From the NCBI GenBank assembly GCA_009767595.1, contig VSDK01022210.1, positions 655,235 through 719,234 on the forward strand: a stretch of DNA of 64,000 nucleotides, given 5' to 3'. Shown here piece after piece: positions 45,901 to 56,329 of the stretch. The position numbers were made by a program, and so were the translations under genes. The notes below the pieces were generated by a model that searched no databases, was not told the origin of the DNA, and was given only the letters and a program-made list of their open reading frames with translations. Within the stretch, counting starts at the first letter, position 1, and the number at the start of each line of letters is the position of its first letter. The stretch is from Symbiodinium kawagutii. Taxonomy: Eukaryota; Sar; Dinophyceae; Suessiales; Symbiodiniaceae.

Positions 45901-48900
45901 TTGTTTTATGATTTTTCTTTGGTCTTGCAGATTCAAGATGGTTTGATGGTATCTTAGGTAGTGAAGATTCGAGATGAGAGATGAAATAAGCAGTTGTTGA
46001 TAATGAATATTTTTTGATAAAATTCAAGATGGTTTGATACTTAATGGTTGACGGTCAAAATGTTTGATTGATGGTAAGATTGGTGGTGGGATTGAATAAT
46101 AATTCAAGTCAGGGGTAAGAATGGCTCATTTATAGTTAGTTCGATGATTAGTAATGGTCAGTGATGGTCCTATGGGCGGTTCAGATGGGCAACCAGCATT
46201 TATAACCACCCACTCATGACCGTCATTAACCACTCTTGACACCTGGTTTTCCGATGGTTTCCCAAGGTTTCCCATGGTTTTCCTATGGTTTTCCCGTGGT
46301 TTTCCCCCGATTTTCACCACTGACCTGCCTGCACCCCCCCGCCGCAGGTGCGGGCGCGCCCGGCGAATCTGTGGCCAATCCAACACACGGACGATTCGGC
46401 AGGCGGCCACGCACTCGATGAAGGCCTCGAAGCCTCGGACAGACGTGACGTGAAGACTTGGGGGAGATGAACGACCGATCATGGCCGTTTATGATGGATA
46501 GTGATGGTTAATGATGGTTAATGGTTAATGATGGTTAATGATGGTTAATGATGGTTAATGATCGTTAACCCGTTTATGATGGTTACCCTCCGGTAAACTA
46601 ACCTGGCTAGCTGGATTTTGACCATATTTTGTAGTGAAACCCAGGGAAAACATAAATTAATAGTGGATTTTCCATTGCCAGGTTAGTTTACCAAAGGGTA
46701 ATGAAGGAGATTCAATGATGGTTAATGACGGACCATGGCCGTTTCTAATTCAATGATGGTGAATGAAGGTCAATGGTTTATGATTCAATGGTGGTTTATG
46801 ATGGCTTATGGCTTGTGATGGTTTATGATGGTTTATGATTCAATGATGGTTAATGATGGACCATGACCATTAATGATTCAATGATGATTAATAAAGGTTC
46901 ATGGTGGTTGATGGTGAATGGATGGTTGGTTGTTGACGGTTTTAGATTGGAAGTGGTGAAACATTGGTGACGAGTTAGCAATGAACGCCTGACAAATGGT
47001 TGAATGGTTGATTAACGATAGTTCCTGGTGCCCAATGATGATCAATGATTTCTGACCCATTCGTAATGATCAACAATGGCTCAACTCAACAATGGCTTAA
47101 TGGTAAATTCAGCTTCGAAACCAACTCATCCAGCCCTTTGATGGTGAAGCTGGACTGTGCAATATGCGGGTTCCCACTAATTAGTTATATATGGTGGTAG
47201 TGGTGATGTTATAGTAGCTTTTGATCCACAAGTACCACATACATGACAATCACACTTTTTGGTATACATTCCTAACTAAATCCGAGATGCATAATATAGC
47301 ACTTATGATGACATCCACAATTCCAAGTCTGGCAATGATGGCAGTCATACTCATATGAATGCCGGATAGATAGGGATTCTGATCCCAATCCACAAAAGTA
47401 GCTTTCATTTTCTGAGTGCAGGGATCAGGATAGAAATATATATATATATATATATCACAAATTGCAAACAAACCACAAATTCCAAGCTCCAGCATGAAGC
47501 ACCTGCCATGTTTTCAACCCAACAGTTGGCCCCTGTGGCGCCTTGAGAGCGATCCTGGTCAGCCACACTCTGACATTGGAAGCGAATCCTCAGTCATCAT
47601 GGGAATCGGGGCCAGCGCAAGTAGCATTCATGGTGCAGCAATGGTTCAAATGGTGGTTCCTTAAAATGGTTGGATTTATTACCACACGGGCCAATAAAGG
47701 ATTATTTGGGGGTCCCCTGTTTCGAGAAACACCCAAAGCAGTAGCAATGGTACATGAGCTATGGTTGAACCCTGGAAACACTTCGTATCATCTATGGATT
47801 ATAGACCACAACTGCTAATGCTTTGACAATCACAGCGGGAATCTCCTTGTTGTTTCTTTACTTTGAAACACTCATCGCTGATAAAAGGCGCAAGCACAAA
47901 AAAAGCAAACCATTGGCAACATCTACGCAGGACAGAAATAGCACGCAAGTGTTGCATGTGAAACGTGAGCTGTTGCCAAAGCCTATTGATTGATCACCTT
48001 TATTACGTAGTTCTACTTGCTGACCAATGATTTTCTGAGGACCGTTGTGGGAACCCGTAACACAAATTGAGGGTTGCCACATGTGCAAAAGCTTGTGATG
48101 GGTCATCAGTTTACATGGGTAGGTTCTTAACAGGGAACCAAAAACAATCCACCAAAACTTGCCGAGTCTTGAGTGGAAACTATATCTTTTACAGGCGAAT
48201 AGATCCATACCCAAAGGATGATCCACTGCATGGTATGCGCCACTGGGTTTAGCTATGCGCCACTACGAATATTTGCCCATGACTCACGGGTCACAACTTT
48301 GGGCGCCTGCCGGGCTCACCGCTGGTCAGTCAGAAATGATTGGTCAACAATCGCATTCTATGCTGGTTAAATTGATGCATATGGTGGTTTCTCAAGCCAT
48401 AGGGGACCCCAAAAATGGCTGGTTTATTACCATAAATGACTATCAATGGATGATTTGGGGGTACCCCTATTTTGAGAAACACCCATATAGGAGTGGCTGG
48501 TCTTATTAAGGATAAAAGGATTGCTGCTAATTGATATGATTGTTGTGGTTGATGGCCTGTTTGATAAGTCTTATCAAAATGCATGGTTGGTCTTATCAAG
48601 GGTTAAATGGCAGCCGCTAATGGCAATGATGGTTGTGATTAATGATGGTCAGCACTCCAGGGCTCCGAACCAGTATGAGTGCCCAGCCCAACGAAGCTGG
48701 TGTTTCTGGTGGATCAGGGAAGAGCCAGAAATGCATTCGGCATCAATGAAACAACCAATGCTGGTTTTGTGTCCTCCATGTGTAATGATGGATGGTAGTT
48801 AGGTTCATAACCTCCATTCTGGCTTATTTTCTTGGATTGGACCTACACGATATTTTGGACGGGTGCCCGGCTAAGACTTGCTCATCATATCGATCAAGGG

Positions 48901-51900
48901 TCAAAGGTTTGTGTTTTATGGTTCGGAGCCGCCAAAAAACCCACAAATACAATATCAGACTTAGGGATATCTTTTCAGAGGGTTCTACAGTACACACTAT
49001 ACGTAATTGCTAGTCAACCGCTCTTCAATTGTTCCTGTCCTCATGTTTGTTCTGGTGTCATAAACTGGCAGGTGGCGTCACGCCCTACGCTTTTTTGAGT
49101 CACATGCCAAACATGAAAAAGGAAAGTTGTTATAACGTTCTTCCAGCCTTTTCCCAACTGCCAATTCACAAGACATTGGCCGATGATTCTTCAAAATCTC
49201 CAAGGACAGCAACGAACATTTGATGACATCTGTCAATACATACAATTTTACATGATTTAAACATGGCAGTGGGTCAAAACCCTCTACCCCTGGCTCCGCT
49301 ATCATTAACCATCCTTTTCCCACTATTGGTTGGTTATTATCCCCCATATTGGCTGGTTAATCTTGACCCATAGCCACATGACCCACATCCTTGTGACACC
49401 AAACCCTTGGTGCTTGGCATAGCCACCCTTCTGAAGCCCAACGAGGCACCGCAGGAAGGTAGGGAAAAGGCAGACGAAGTCCACTATGCGCATGGGCGTG
49501 GTGAAAATGCCTGGAAAAGGCAGATTTTTTCAGCCCGAAGTCGGATGATTTCGCAACGAAAATGGCTATGGGTCAATATTAATCAACCAATAATGGGACA
49601 TAATAACCAACAATCTATAGGGAAAATCAAAATTTGCTTGGCCCCCCATTTGGTGCCCTTTTTTTCGACCAGTAATAAGTTTATAGAAGCTGACGTAGAA
49701 GTCATGAGATGTCGATAGGTTTCGTCACATTTTGTCAAATGTGACCCCACAAAATCGTCGCGGAAAACAATCAGCTATAGGTGCACCTCGGCTAAAGGTG
49801 ATCCCATGGGAGCAGCTTGATTGATTGGTTGGAAAGGCATAGACTGTTGATTTTGGTTTGCTCTTAGAGGTGCTTGGTCGTAGCAATTGTCATGAACCAT
49901 CCTTGAAAAATCATGAAGCATCTATCATCCACACCTATCATCCAGCTCATGATTTTCAAACTACCTGGTGGGGGCCATCCTACTCATATCCATAGGTTCT
50001 GTATCATGGCCCCAGTTACTTGCAAGAACCCTTTCCTAGGGAATTGCAACATCAACAAGGCCCATGACTCACAACAGCTATTTGACTGGAGATTCCGTGC
50101 TTATCAGGCTACCCTTTGGAGAGGACAGGCGGGTCGCTAGTTCACAATGTTTTAAGTAACAATTTTATGGAACCAAATCCAAAACCAAAAAGAAACATGC
50201 CGTCCAGCAAGTGAAAAATGTCAGTAGTTGATCTTTGGATCTTTGCCATGATTTGGCACGGGGCACACAATCGGACATGTGCATCAAATTAATGAAACAA
50301 ATGCAGGGTTGATTTTTACTGGCTAAGAAATGTTCACCTTAAACCATAGACAAAAATTGTCAGCATTGTTTTTATTTACCATTGTTAGCAAAGAATCGGT
50401 TCACCCATCATCATGATAGTTTCTCGTAGTTTAACATTTATAGGTAATAAATGCGCGTTTCCTCTTCTTTTCCATGATGGTTTATCATACTTTTTCATGG
50501 TTGACCACCATTTGGGCAACATGCCCACTCCTGGGCCTCGCACCGCGGGAAAGGGACAGCTCGCCTGTGGGCTTCGTGACCAAGTGGAGAATGAACTCGA
50601 TGCAAAAGACCGTGCCAGTCACCTCGGCTACAAGAAGTGGCAACTACTGAGTAGTAACTGTAGGTAATAGTTACTTTGTAGTTACATGGTTAGTAGTTAC
50701 TTGGTAGTTACCAAGCAAGTAGTATTACCAGTAGTAACCATGTAACTGCCAAGTAGTCCAATTGACTAGTAGTATCAACAAGTGGTACGAACTAGTTGTA
50801 ATTGCAAATTGCCACTTCTTAGTATGGTTTTTAAGTATGTAAGTTGCAACTTGCCAACATGTATTTAAAAAGTCAAATATGTAACTTGCTGGGTAAGCTA
50901 TTATACCGATTTCCATTGTAGTCATAACCGCTGCATACAATTGTTGCTTCAGAGTTTGTACCATTGGTACAAAGTGGGGGCCCGGAAACGTTGGCTAAGT
51001 TGGTTTACAACTAGGGTACCTGCCAGGATCTACCAGGCTAATGATAGATATCAGTGATGGTTGAATGACCAACTTATAACGTTTGTGTGTCCGAGCTGGT
51101 AGACACTGACAATTGTATAGGCTTGTTCTGGTGATCATTGCAATCTGATCGTTTCTGTCTCTAACTGATTGCGCTACAAGTAGAAACTGTTGGAAATCAT
51201 CAAGCAGCAATGAGTATTACAGTGCTGGTCGGTCGGTTCGTGACAGTCAATGATAACATAATTACCAAAGGTACTTATTAACAGCGGATGAATGGGAATG
51301 AATCGTACTATCAATGATCTAAAATGCTGTGACTATTGATGTTGTTAAAATATTATGATAAGACAGTAGTTGTCAGGAGTAATTAGCTATTGCGATGATA
51401 TTGGCTAACCTGGAAATTAATTTCCACACTACCATGGTAGTTTGCCAGATTAGCATCAACACTCAAGCGAATGGATCGCGGCAAAGTATCTATATGCTGT
51501 ATGTGTGCGTGTGCACGCTCATCAAGGTCCTGCTGAAGCCTGTGCAAAGGGGCCCTTCGATCCCATCTTTATATCCTTTTAGGCGATTCATAACAAAACG
51601 AACTGTCATGCCCTGTGGCTCAGCACAATCAAAAAAGAGATGGAGAGACTACACAACATTTAGGACAATATCCACTCAACAGCGGCATTTACTTGACAGC
51701 TCATCCTAGTTCTGGCAAGGCGGGTCGGATTCAAAGCAATACCCAAGCACACTCATTGAAGGTGGCTGACCAAGAAGATCGTGCATCAGGACGATTACCC
51801 TCCATGTCTTCTGACTGCTTTGGCTCATGCTAGACGCTGGCCATCGCACACCTCAAGTCACTTCCAAATGCATTCCGGTGTTCAGTTTGGCCCTCTCTAA

Positions 51901-54900
51901 ATCGCATGTTGCTAGCATTAAAAAGTCAGCCTAACCAAAAATGCATGTTAACAATGCGTAATGATCCGTCACGACAACTCACGATGATGAAAGCCAACAA
52001 TGTAGGCGACAAATGATGACTCAACCATATAAGGTATATTTGAAGACTATGAGCTGTAACTATGTAGCCATCATAACCCACTTGTTGCTGATGTCGCCCT
52101 ATAAGCCACCCCTAACATCCATTAACAACTACTAACATCAGCCATCAACATCCAATAACCAGCTCATCAACCGGACTACCATGAGGAAAACCGAGCTGGA
52201 ACCAGCAACCATCAGTCGCGGCGCAATCTCCACCAGTGTCAAGGCGAAGCGCGCCTAATGGCTGACAAAATCCCGAGCCAAATGGTGATGAACGGAAGGG
52301 ATTGTCAGCATGGTTGTTTAATAAGCGGTTAATAAATGGTCATGAATGGTTATTAATGATGCTTAGTTAGTAATGGTTACTGCAGTAATGGTTATAAATG
52401 GTTATTATGATAATAATGTTTATTAATGGCTATTATTTCATCATCAGCAATCAAAAATCGTCATTGATGGTCTTTAATGGCCACAATGGCTAGTAATGAT
52501 CATTACCGGTTTGTGGTTCGAAGCCATCCAAAAAATATGAGCTCACATGAGCTAACCAATCTTTAACACTAGCAAGAAAAATTACTTTACTTCGAGTGAT
52601 CCCCACCATGTCATGTCATCACCGCTTGTTGACTTCACTTTTGTCTGACATTCTTTCTGACATCTCTTCTGACATTCTTTCTGACATATCTTCTGACATT
52701 CTCTCTGACATTCTTTCTGACATCTCTCCTGACATTCTTTCTGACATTCTCTCTGACATCCTCTCTGACATTCTTTCTGGCATATCTTTTGACATTCTTT
52801 CAGACATATCTTCTGACATTCTTTCTGGCATATCTTTTGACATTCTTTCTGACATCTCTCCTGACATTCTTTTTGACATTCTCTCTGACATCCTCCCTGA
52901 CATTCTTTCTGGCATATCTGTTGACATTCTTTCTGACATATCTTCTGACATTCTTTCTGACATCTCTTCTGACATTCTTTCTGACATATCTTCTGACATT
53001 CTCTCTGACATTCTTTCTGGCATATCTTTTGACATTCTTTCTGACATCTCTCCTGACATTCTTTTTGACATTCTCTCTGACATCCTCTCTGACATTCTTT
53101 CTGGCATACCTTCTGACATTCTTTCTGACATCTCTTGATGACATTCTTTCTGACATCTCTTCTGACATTCTCTCTGACATATCTTCTGACATTCTTTCTG
53201 ACATGTCTTCTGACATATCTTCTGACATTCTCTCTGACATTCTTTCTAGCATATCTTTTGACATTCTNNNNNNNNNNNNNNNNNNNNNNNNNNNNNNNNN
53301 NNNNNNNNNNNNNNNNNNNNNNNNNNNNNNNNNNNNNNNNNNNNNNNNNNNNNNNNNNNNNNNNNNNNNNNNNNNNNNNNNNNNNNNNNNNNNNNNNNNN
53401 NNNNNNNNNNNNNNNNNNNNNNNNNNNNNNNNNNNNNNNNNNNNNNNNNNNNNNNNNNNNNNNNNNNNNNNNNNNNNNNNNNNNNNNNNNNNNNNNNNNN
53501 NNNNNNNNNNNNNNNNNNNNNNNNNNNNNNNNNNNNNNNNNNNNNNNNNNNNNNNNNNNNNNNNNNNNNNNNNNNNNNNNNNNNNNNNNNNNNNNNNNNN
53601 NNNNNNNNNNNNNNNNNNNNNNNNNNNNNNNNNNNNNNNNNNNNNNNNNNNNNNNNNNNNNNNNNNNNNNNNNNNNNNNNNNNNNNNNNNNNNNNNNNNN
53701 NNNNNNNNNNNNNNNNNNNNNNNNNNNNNNNNNNNNNNNNNNNNNNNNNNNNNNNNNNNNNNNNNNNNNNNNNNNNNNNNNNNNNNNNNNNNNNNNNNNN
53801 NNNNNNNNNNNNNNNNNNNNNNNNNNNNNNNNNNNNNNNNNNNNNNNNNNNNNNNNNNNNNNNNNNNNNNNNNNNNNNNNNNNNNNNNNNNNNNNNNNNN
53901 NNNNNNNNNNNNNNNNNNNNNNNNGCGGATGGTCGCGGTTGAGGTCCGGCAGCCACCACTGGCCGCGCTTGGTCGTGGTTGAGGTCTGGCAGCCACCAGC
54001 AGGCATACATGATCGTGGTTGAGGTCCGGCAGCAACCACTAGTCGCGCTTGGTCGTGGAGGAGAAGGAGGAGAAGGACGAGAAGGAGAAGGAGGAGGAGG
54101 AGGCGCGGTCAACTCTGATAAAATCTAACAACCCTCACCTGACAGGTGGGGAAAAAAACATTTTTTGAGCCACCAACCACCGACCAGCATTGGCACAGTG
54201 GTTCACGTTAGCATTTGGATTGATATGTAAAGAAATATATAGATAGTGGTACTCTATTGCTATGAATTCCATTTGAACTATCAATTACTTACGACATCTT
54301 CAAGCTAGCCACCTTCTCAGCCACGTGGTGGTCTGGCACCGGCAATCAGTTGGTCAATAAAGCGCCTAACTTTGGCCATACCAGTAGTGCAAGGTGGGCC
54401 CCCCTGGTCAATAGATGGCTCAAAAGCCACCAAACTTTGGTTATCCAGTTATCCACCACGACTGGTCGTTATACCCTGCTTATGTTCACCAACTTCGTCA
54501 ACCAAGCGGCCTCACCTTGCATAAAAAGCAGCGGCCCACCAAACGTCTCCCTAGCTGCCCGTGTGCCTTAGATCCACTGGCCTCCACTTCTGGCATGGAT
54601 TCCAACCTCAAGCACTGCCCCTGGTGATGAACGGCCTAGATTTGATGAACGTCAATGAAAATATAGTGTTTTTTGAAACAGTTCATTCAACTGTGGCAAA
54701 AATGACTCGTGGACAAGGTTTCAATAGGTATGCAGCGATTAGTGTAGCGATTCATTGAGCAACCCCCAAAAAAGTACGTAGCAATTAAAAACAGTTAACA
54801 GCTAGGATCAATGATTACAGTCATAAATGTCAGCAGTGGCCAATTTATGAACTAGTTGCTTGGCCATGCTGTGTGCTCATGACTAGCCAACAATGCACTT

Positions 54901-55417
54901 GATGACGCATGACACTTGCAACGAATGATCTTGAAAAGAAACACGTGATGTTAGGGAATTCAAAACACTGATAGCATCTGATAGCCCTTCTGGGACATAT
55001 TTCCGGCGACAATTTGACAGCGTCGTACGTGAGAAAGAAAGTACATCGGCAAATTTATCCAAAAACAGCCAAACGTACCATAAAATCAATCTAAATTTCT
55101 GAAAGAACCCCGACTGATCACTGACATCGCTGACAGATCCCCTGCAAAAAGCACACCAAGTCCAAGCGGTTTTGCGTAGATTCACATCACACCCCCATTG
55201 CCCAAAGATTGGATCCAGCCCCTGGAGTCTTCATCCCAAAGGCTGGACCCGCCACTTGGCACTCCATGCCATCCCATGGCATTCCCACCAACGAACCAGC
55301 CGCACCCAGCAGCCATTGGCACGACCAGGCGCATGGTGTTCAGCACGTTGACGATGAGCGCCGCCTGCGCGAGGCTCATGAAGACCTTGCCCAGCGACGT
55401 CTGGCGCCGAAGGATTC
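42904..55417 (-). CDS. Split gene for a voltage-gated-type cation channel (gene span)
   Basis: Twelve minus-strand exons of 34-94 bases, phase-compatible from 55326 to 43230, read as one channel domain: S1-like segment; S2 (VFCIEFILHLVTKP, with the conserved acidic residue); S3 (MRIVDFVCLFPTFL); a short S4 (CRIVRVLDWPQIRR); S4-S5 linker and S5 (EVLAVKQTLKAALPSL then AMPAVISLQLWVLTA); S5-P turret (GIFYWLENFY); pore helix and filter (SIPDALYWCSIYLLGEW); S6 (LCIFYCLCGVALFSIP). The layout is that of Kv/ion-transport-family proteins that sit in a membrane as tetramers. The filter lacks TVGYG, so K+ selectivity is doubtful. Neither end of the gene is defined. Introns carry inverted-repeat elements and CCATTAACC repeats. 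Confidence 0.8.
43001..43095 (+). mobile_element. Family A inverted-repeat element
   Basis: Left CTGGTTGGTGGTTTCAACTC, interior CTATGAAAAGTATCAGTCC, right TTTGAAACCACCAGCC (slightly diverged). Inside a channel intron. Confidence 0.72.
43230..43279 (-). CDS. Channel exon: S6
   Basis: The acceptor CACCGAG is followed by LCIFYCLCGVALFSIP and the donor CCA|GTGCC. 50 bases. It completes the Arg codon split by the previous GC-donor exon. Confidence 0.8.
43595..43628 (-). CDS. Channel micro-exon between filter and S6
   Basis: The acceptor TCCGCAAG is followed by ANDEFTDGAGS plus one base, then a GC donor (AGCC|GCCGC). 34 bases; phase 0 in, phase 1 out, both agreeing with neighbours. Confidence 0.75.
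43629..44457. other. Channel intron
   Basis: Unique sequence; a 76-codon minus frame (43769-43999) is not needed by the phase-joined exons on either side and is left out. Confidence 0.4.
44458..44520 (-). CDS. Channel exon: pore helix and selectivity filter
   Basis: The acceptor GATCCAG is followed by EQMESIPDALYWCSIYLL then GEW, and the donor TGG|GTCACT. 63 bases, phase 0 both ends. The SIPDALYW helix matches the pore helix of Kv-type channels, while the filter position reads LLGEW. Confidence 0.85.
44853..44921 (-). CDS. Channel exon: end of S5 and turret
   Basis: The acceptor CTTGCAG is followed by IFYWLENFYAEDGEPSDQ. The donor is either a GA site (CAG|GAGCGC at 44866, in phase with the pore exon) or CG|GTCC at 44853. 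The first codon is completed by the base left over from the S5 exon. Confidence 0.78.
44993..45095 (-). mobile_element. Family D inverted-repeat element
   Basis: Left TGGCTATGGGTCAATAAAAA, right TTTTGACCCATAGCCA, interior GGAACCAGGGGTACGGGG. 71 bases from the exon at 44853-44921. Confidence 0.82.
45100..45602. repeat. C/A-rich CCATTAACCATC tract
   Basis: About 500 bases of ACCATCATTAACC words on the plus strand, ending at the S5 exon; the complementary GGTTAATGG orientation begins on the other side of that exon at 45830. Confidence 0.9.
45643..45736 (-). CDS. Channel exon: S4-S5 linker and S5
   Basis: The acceptor GGGGCCAG is followed by EVLAVKQTLKAALPSL then AMPAVISLQLWVLTA, and a GC donor (GCAG|GCGGAG). 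94 bases with almost all third positions G or C. VKQTLKAAL aligns with the conserved linker L-G-x-T-L-K-A-S of Kv channels. Confidence 0.85.
45830..46120. repeat. GGTTAATGGTTGG tract
   Basis: T/G-rich plus-strand repeats, the complement of the tract on the other side of the S5 exon. Confidence 0.85.
46360..46433 (-). CDS. Channel exon: S4
   Basis: The acceptor GTCCGAG is followed by FEAFIECVAACRIVRVL then DWPQIRR. A GC donor at CGG|GCGCGC gives phase 0 into the S5 exon; a GA donor after RVL is the alternative. Few S4 arginines are seen compared with classic Kv channels. Confidence 0.7.
46490..47110. repeat. GGTTAATGATGG tract with an embedded inverted-repeat element
   Basis: T/G-rich plus strand; GATGGTTAAT repeated at 46497-46565 and in looser form to 47110. 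Confidence 0.85.
46583..46701 (+). mobile_element. Family E inverted-repeat element
   Basis: Left TTACCCTCCGGTAAACTAAC, right GTTAGTTTACCAAAGGGTAA: about 24-base inverted repeats. Interior TGGATTTTCCATTGCC recurs at 62.8-63.1 kb. Confidence 0.8.
47111..47541. other. Channel intron
   Basis: Unique AT-rich sequence with a (TA)n tract at 47437-47454. Confidence 0.5.
47542..47588 (-). CDS. Channel micro-exon between S3 and S4
   Basis: The acceptor TGACTGAG is followed by IRFQCQSVADQDRSQ and a GC donor (CAAG|GCGCC). 47 bases. It is chosen because its phases exactly bridge the S3 and S4 exons; codon bias alone is weak. Confidence 0.55.
47650..47735 (+). mobile_element. Family B inverted-repeat element, diverged
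   Basis: Left ATGGTGGTTCCTTAAAATGG, right GGTCCCCTGTTTCGAGAAACACCCA. Confidence 0.6.
47736..49263. other. Channel intron
   Basis: Unique DNA around one family B element; open frames here lack coding bias. Confidence 0.45.
48379..48488 (+). mobile_element. Family B inverted-repeat element
   Basis: Left TATGGTGGTTTCTCAAGCC, right CTATTTTGAGAAACACCCATA; TA at both ends; interior GGTTTATTACCATAAATG shared by several copies. Confidence 0.85.
49264..49376 (+). mobile_element. Family D inverted-repeat element
   Basis: Left TGGCAGTGGGTCAAAACCC, right TTGACCCATAGCCA, CA flanking both ends. It ends 73 bases from the S3 exon. Confidence 0.82.
49450..49510 (-). CDS. Channel exon: S3
   Basis: The acceptor TTTTCCAG is followed by IFTTPMRIVDFVCLFPTFL and the donor GCG|GTGCC. 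61 bases. M-R-I-V-D-F-V matches the S3 start with its conserved Asp; the first Gly codon is shared with the S2 exon. Confidence 0.82.
49564..49640 (+). mobile_element. Family D element, partial
   Basis: One end TGGCTATGGGTCAATATTAA with interior CCAATAATGGGACATAATAACC; the other end is missing. 54 bases from the S3 exon on its other side. Confidence 0.6.
49641..50543. other. Channel intron
   Basis: Unique AT-rich sequence. Nothing recognised. Confidence 0.4.
50544..50622 (-). CDS. Channel exon: S2
   Basis: The acceptor TAGCCGAG is followed by VTGTVFCIEFILHLVTKP then TGELSLSR, and the donor CGCG|GTGCGA. 79 bases; phase 0 in, phase 1 out. F-C-I-E-F-I is the S2 acidic motif. Confidence 0.78.
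50653..50765. repeat. Imperfect inverted repeat of GTAGTTAC words
   Basis: GTAGTTACATGGTTAGTAGTTACTTGGTAGTTACC is followed by a rough reverse complement (GTAGTAACCATGTAACTGCC), able to form a long hairpin beside the S2 exon. Confidence 0.65.
50766..52179. other. Channel intron
   Basis: Unique sequence; no exon supported. Confidence 0.4.
52180..52254 (-). CDS. Candidate channel exon before S2
   Basis: The acceptor CCATTAG is followed by ARFALTLVEIAPRLMVAGSS then SVFLM, and the donor ATG|GTAGTC. 75 bases, phase 0 both ends, in phase with the S2 exon; hydrophobic. Confidence 0.6.
52619..53267. repeat. 12 bp-unit minisatellite with 192 bp higher-order period
   Basis: Units of TCTGACATTCTT, TCTGACATCTCT, TCTGACATATCT and TCTGGCATATCT are arranged in blocks. 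The block starting TCTGGCATATCTTTTGACAT recurs at 52824 and 53016, 192 bases apart. A one-base irregularity near 53128 shifts the register. Because the unit is a multiple of three and lacks stops, all frames on both strands stay open; no gene is inferred. It runs into the gap. Confidence 0.95.
53268..53924. other. Assembly gap (657 N)
   Basis: Ns between two different tandem arrays, so the collapsed repeat length is unknown. Confidence 0.99.
53925..54103. repeat. GGTCGTGGTTGAGGTCCGGCAG minisatellite plus GGAGAA tract
   Basis: Three or more units of about 48 bases built on GGTCGTGGTTGAGGTCCGGC and AGCCACCACT, then a purine GGAGAAGGA tract at 54055-54103. Minus-strand readings (LPDLNRDH, AAGPQPRP) come from the repeat. 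Confidence 0.88.
54104..55325. other. Intronic DNA
   Basis: Mixed unique sequence with short open frames near 54350-54630 that lack bias. No exon supported. Confidence 0.4.
55326..55417 (-). CDS. Candidate channel exon, S1-like
   Basis: The acceptor GCACCTGAG is followed by ILRRQTSLGKVFMSLAQA then ALIVNVLNTMRL, and the donor CTG|GTCGTG (later GT sites also possible). Nearly all third positions are G or C. Basic residues precede a hydrophobic helix as before S1; phase 0 into the exon at 52180-52254. Confidence 0.6.
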
Positions 55418-56127
55418 CTCAGGTGCCAGGGAGGTCCCACGCGAGGGGCCTGGGCCCTGGGGAAGGGTTTCCACCAGGTCATGAAGTCATGGTACTTGGA
55501 GGTTCCATGGTGATCTCCAGGATTGGTTCAGTTCATGACCTATAGGTGAAATTCATTCATGCAATCCTGTTGAACTGTTTGTTTTTTTTTCTGTCATTCC
55601 TCGTGGGCATCATTGATCATCAATGGTTAGGCTGCAGTGGAAAACCCACCCAACATTTGGGCGTGCGCAGCACGAAAACAATAACAAATCCCAATGGCTT
55701 CAAAAGCTACTGGAAATGAGGCACATTGAGCCCCCAAACAGCGCGAGTATGACAAGAGTGGGTGATGGTGATCGTAAGTGAAGGGGGCCAATAAGAACCA
55801 ACAACCATTGGCCCCCAAAACCATGAAAAAATGGTAGGTTTTTACCCTCTAAAATTTGATTCATAACTTAAACCTATAAAAATGATGGTTGTGTGAGCCC
55901 TGGGAAAATGGTATTTATTAATTTCATCTTGCTTCGGATGAGGCCCCCCGTCACGCAAGGAACAATACGGTAGATCCCAAAGTTGACAAGCCACCAGTTT
56001 AAGCACGTGCGGTACCATCCAGAGATCATCAGCTTGACTTCCAACAGAAAATGGCCAGTTGACCAGCCATGGTTACCACACGGTCAGTTTGAGCTAAGCC
56101 CCACATGCCTTAGTCCGAACGAAGTCA

Positions 56128-56224
56128 ACATGGTGGTTTCTTAAAATAGGGAACCCAAAAACGGATGGTTTATTACTATGAATTATGCTTTAGGGGCACC
56201 GCTATTTTGAGACACACACACATG
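56128..56224 (+). mobile_element. Family B inverted-repeat element
   Basis: Left CATGGTGGTTTCTTAAAATA, right CTATTTTGAGACACACACACA. Confidence 0.7.
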
Positions 56225-56329
56225 GATCTTGAGTGAAGTTTGTTCGCACCAGCTACCAAGGAGCTCACATGTATTCACATGTCACCATCAGCGAATTTCT
56301 TTGTTGACCATGATTAACAACTATAAAGG

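Noticed and set aside
52582-54112. Very long ORFs on both strands across the minisatellite and N gap
   Set aside because: They arise from a stop-free repeat whose unit is a multiple of three and from Ns read as unknown residues.
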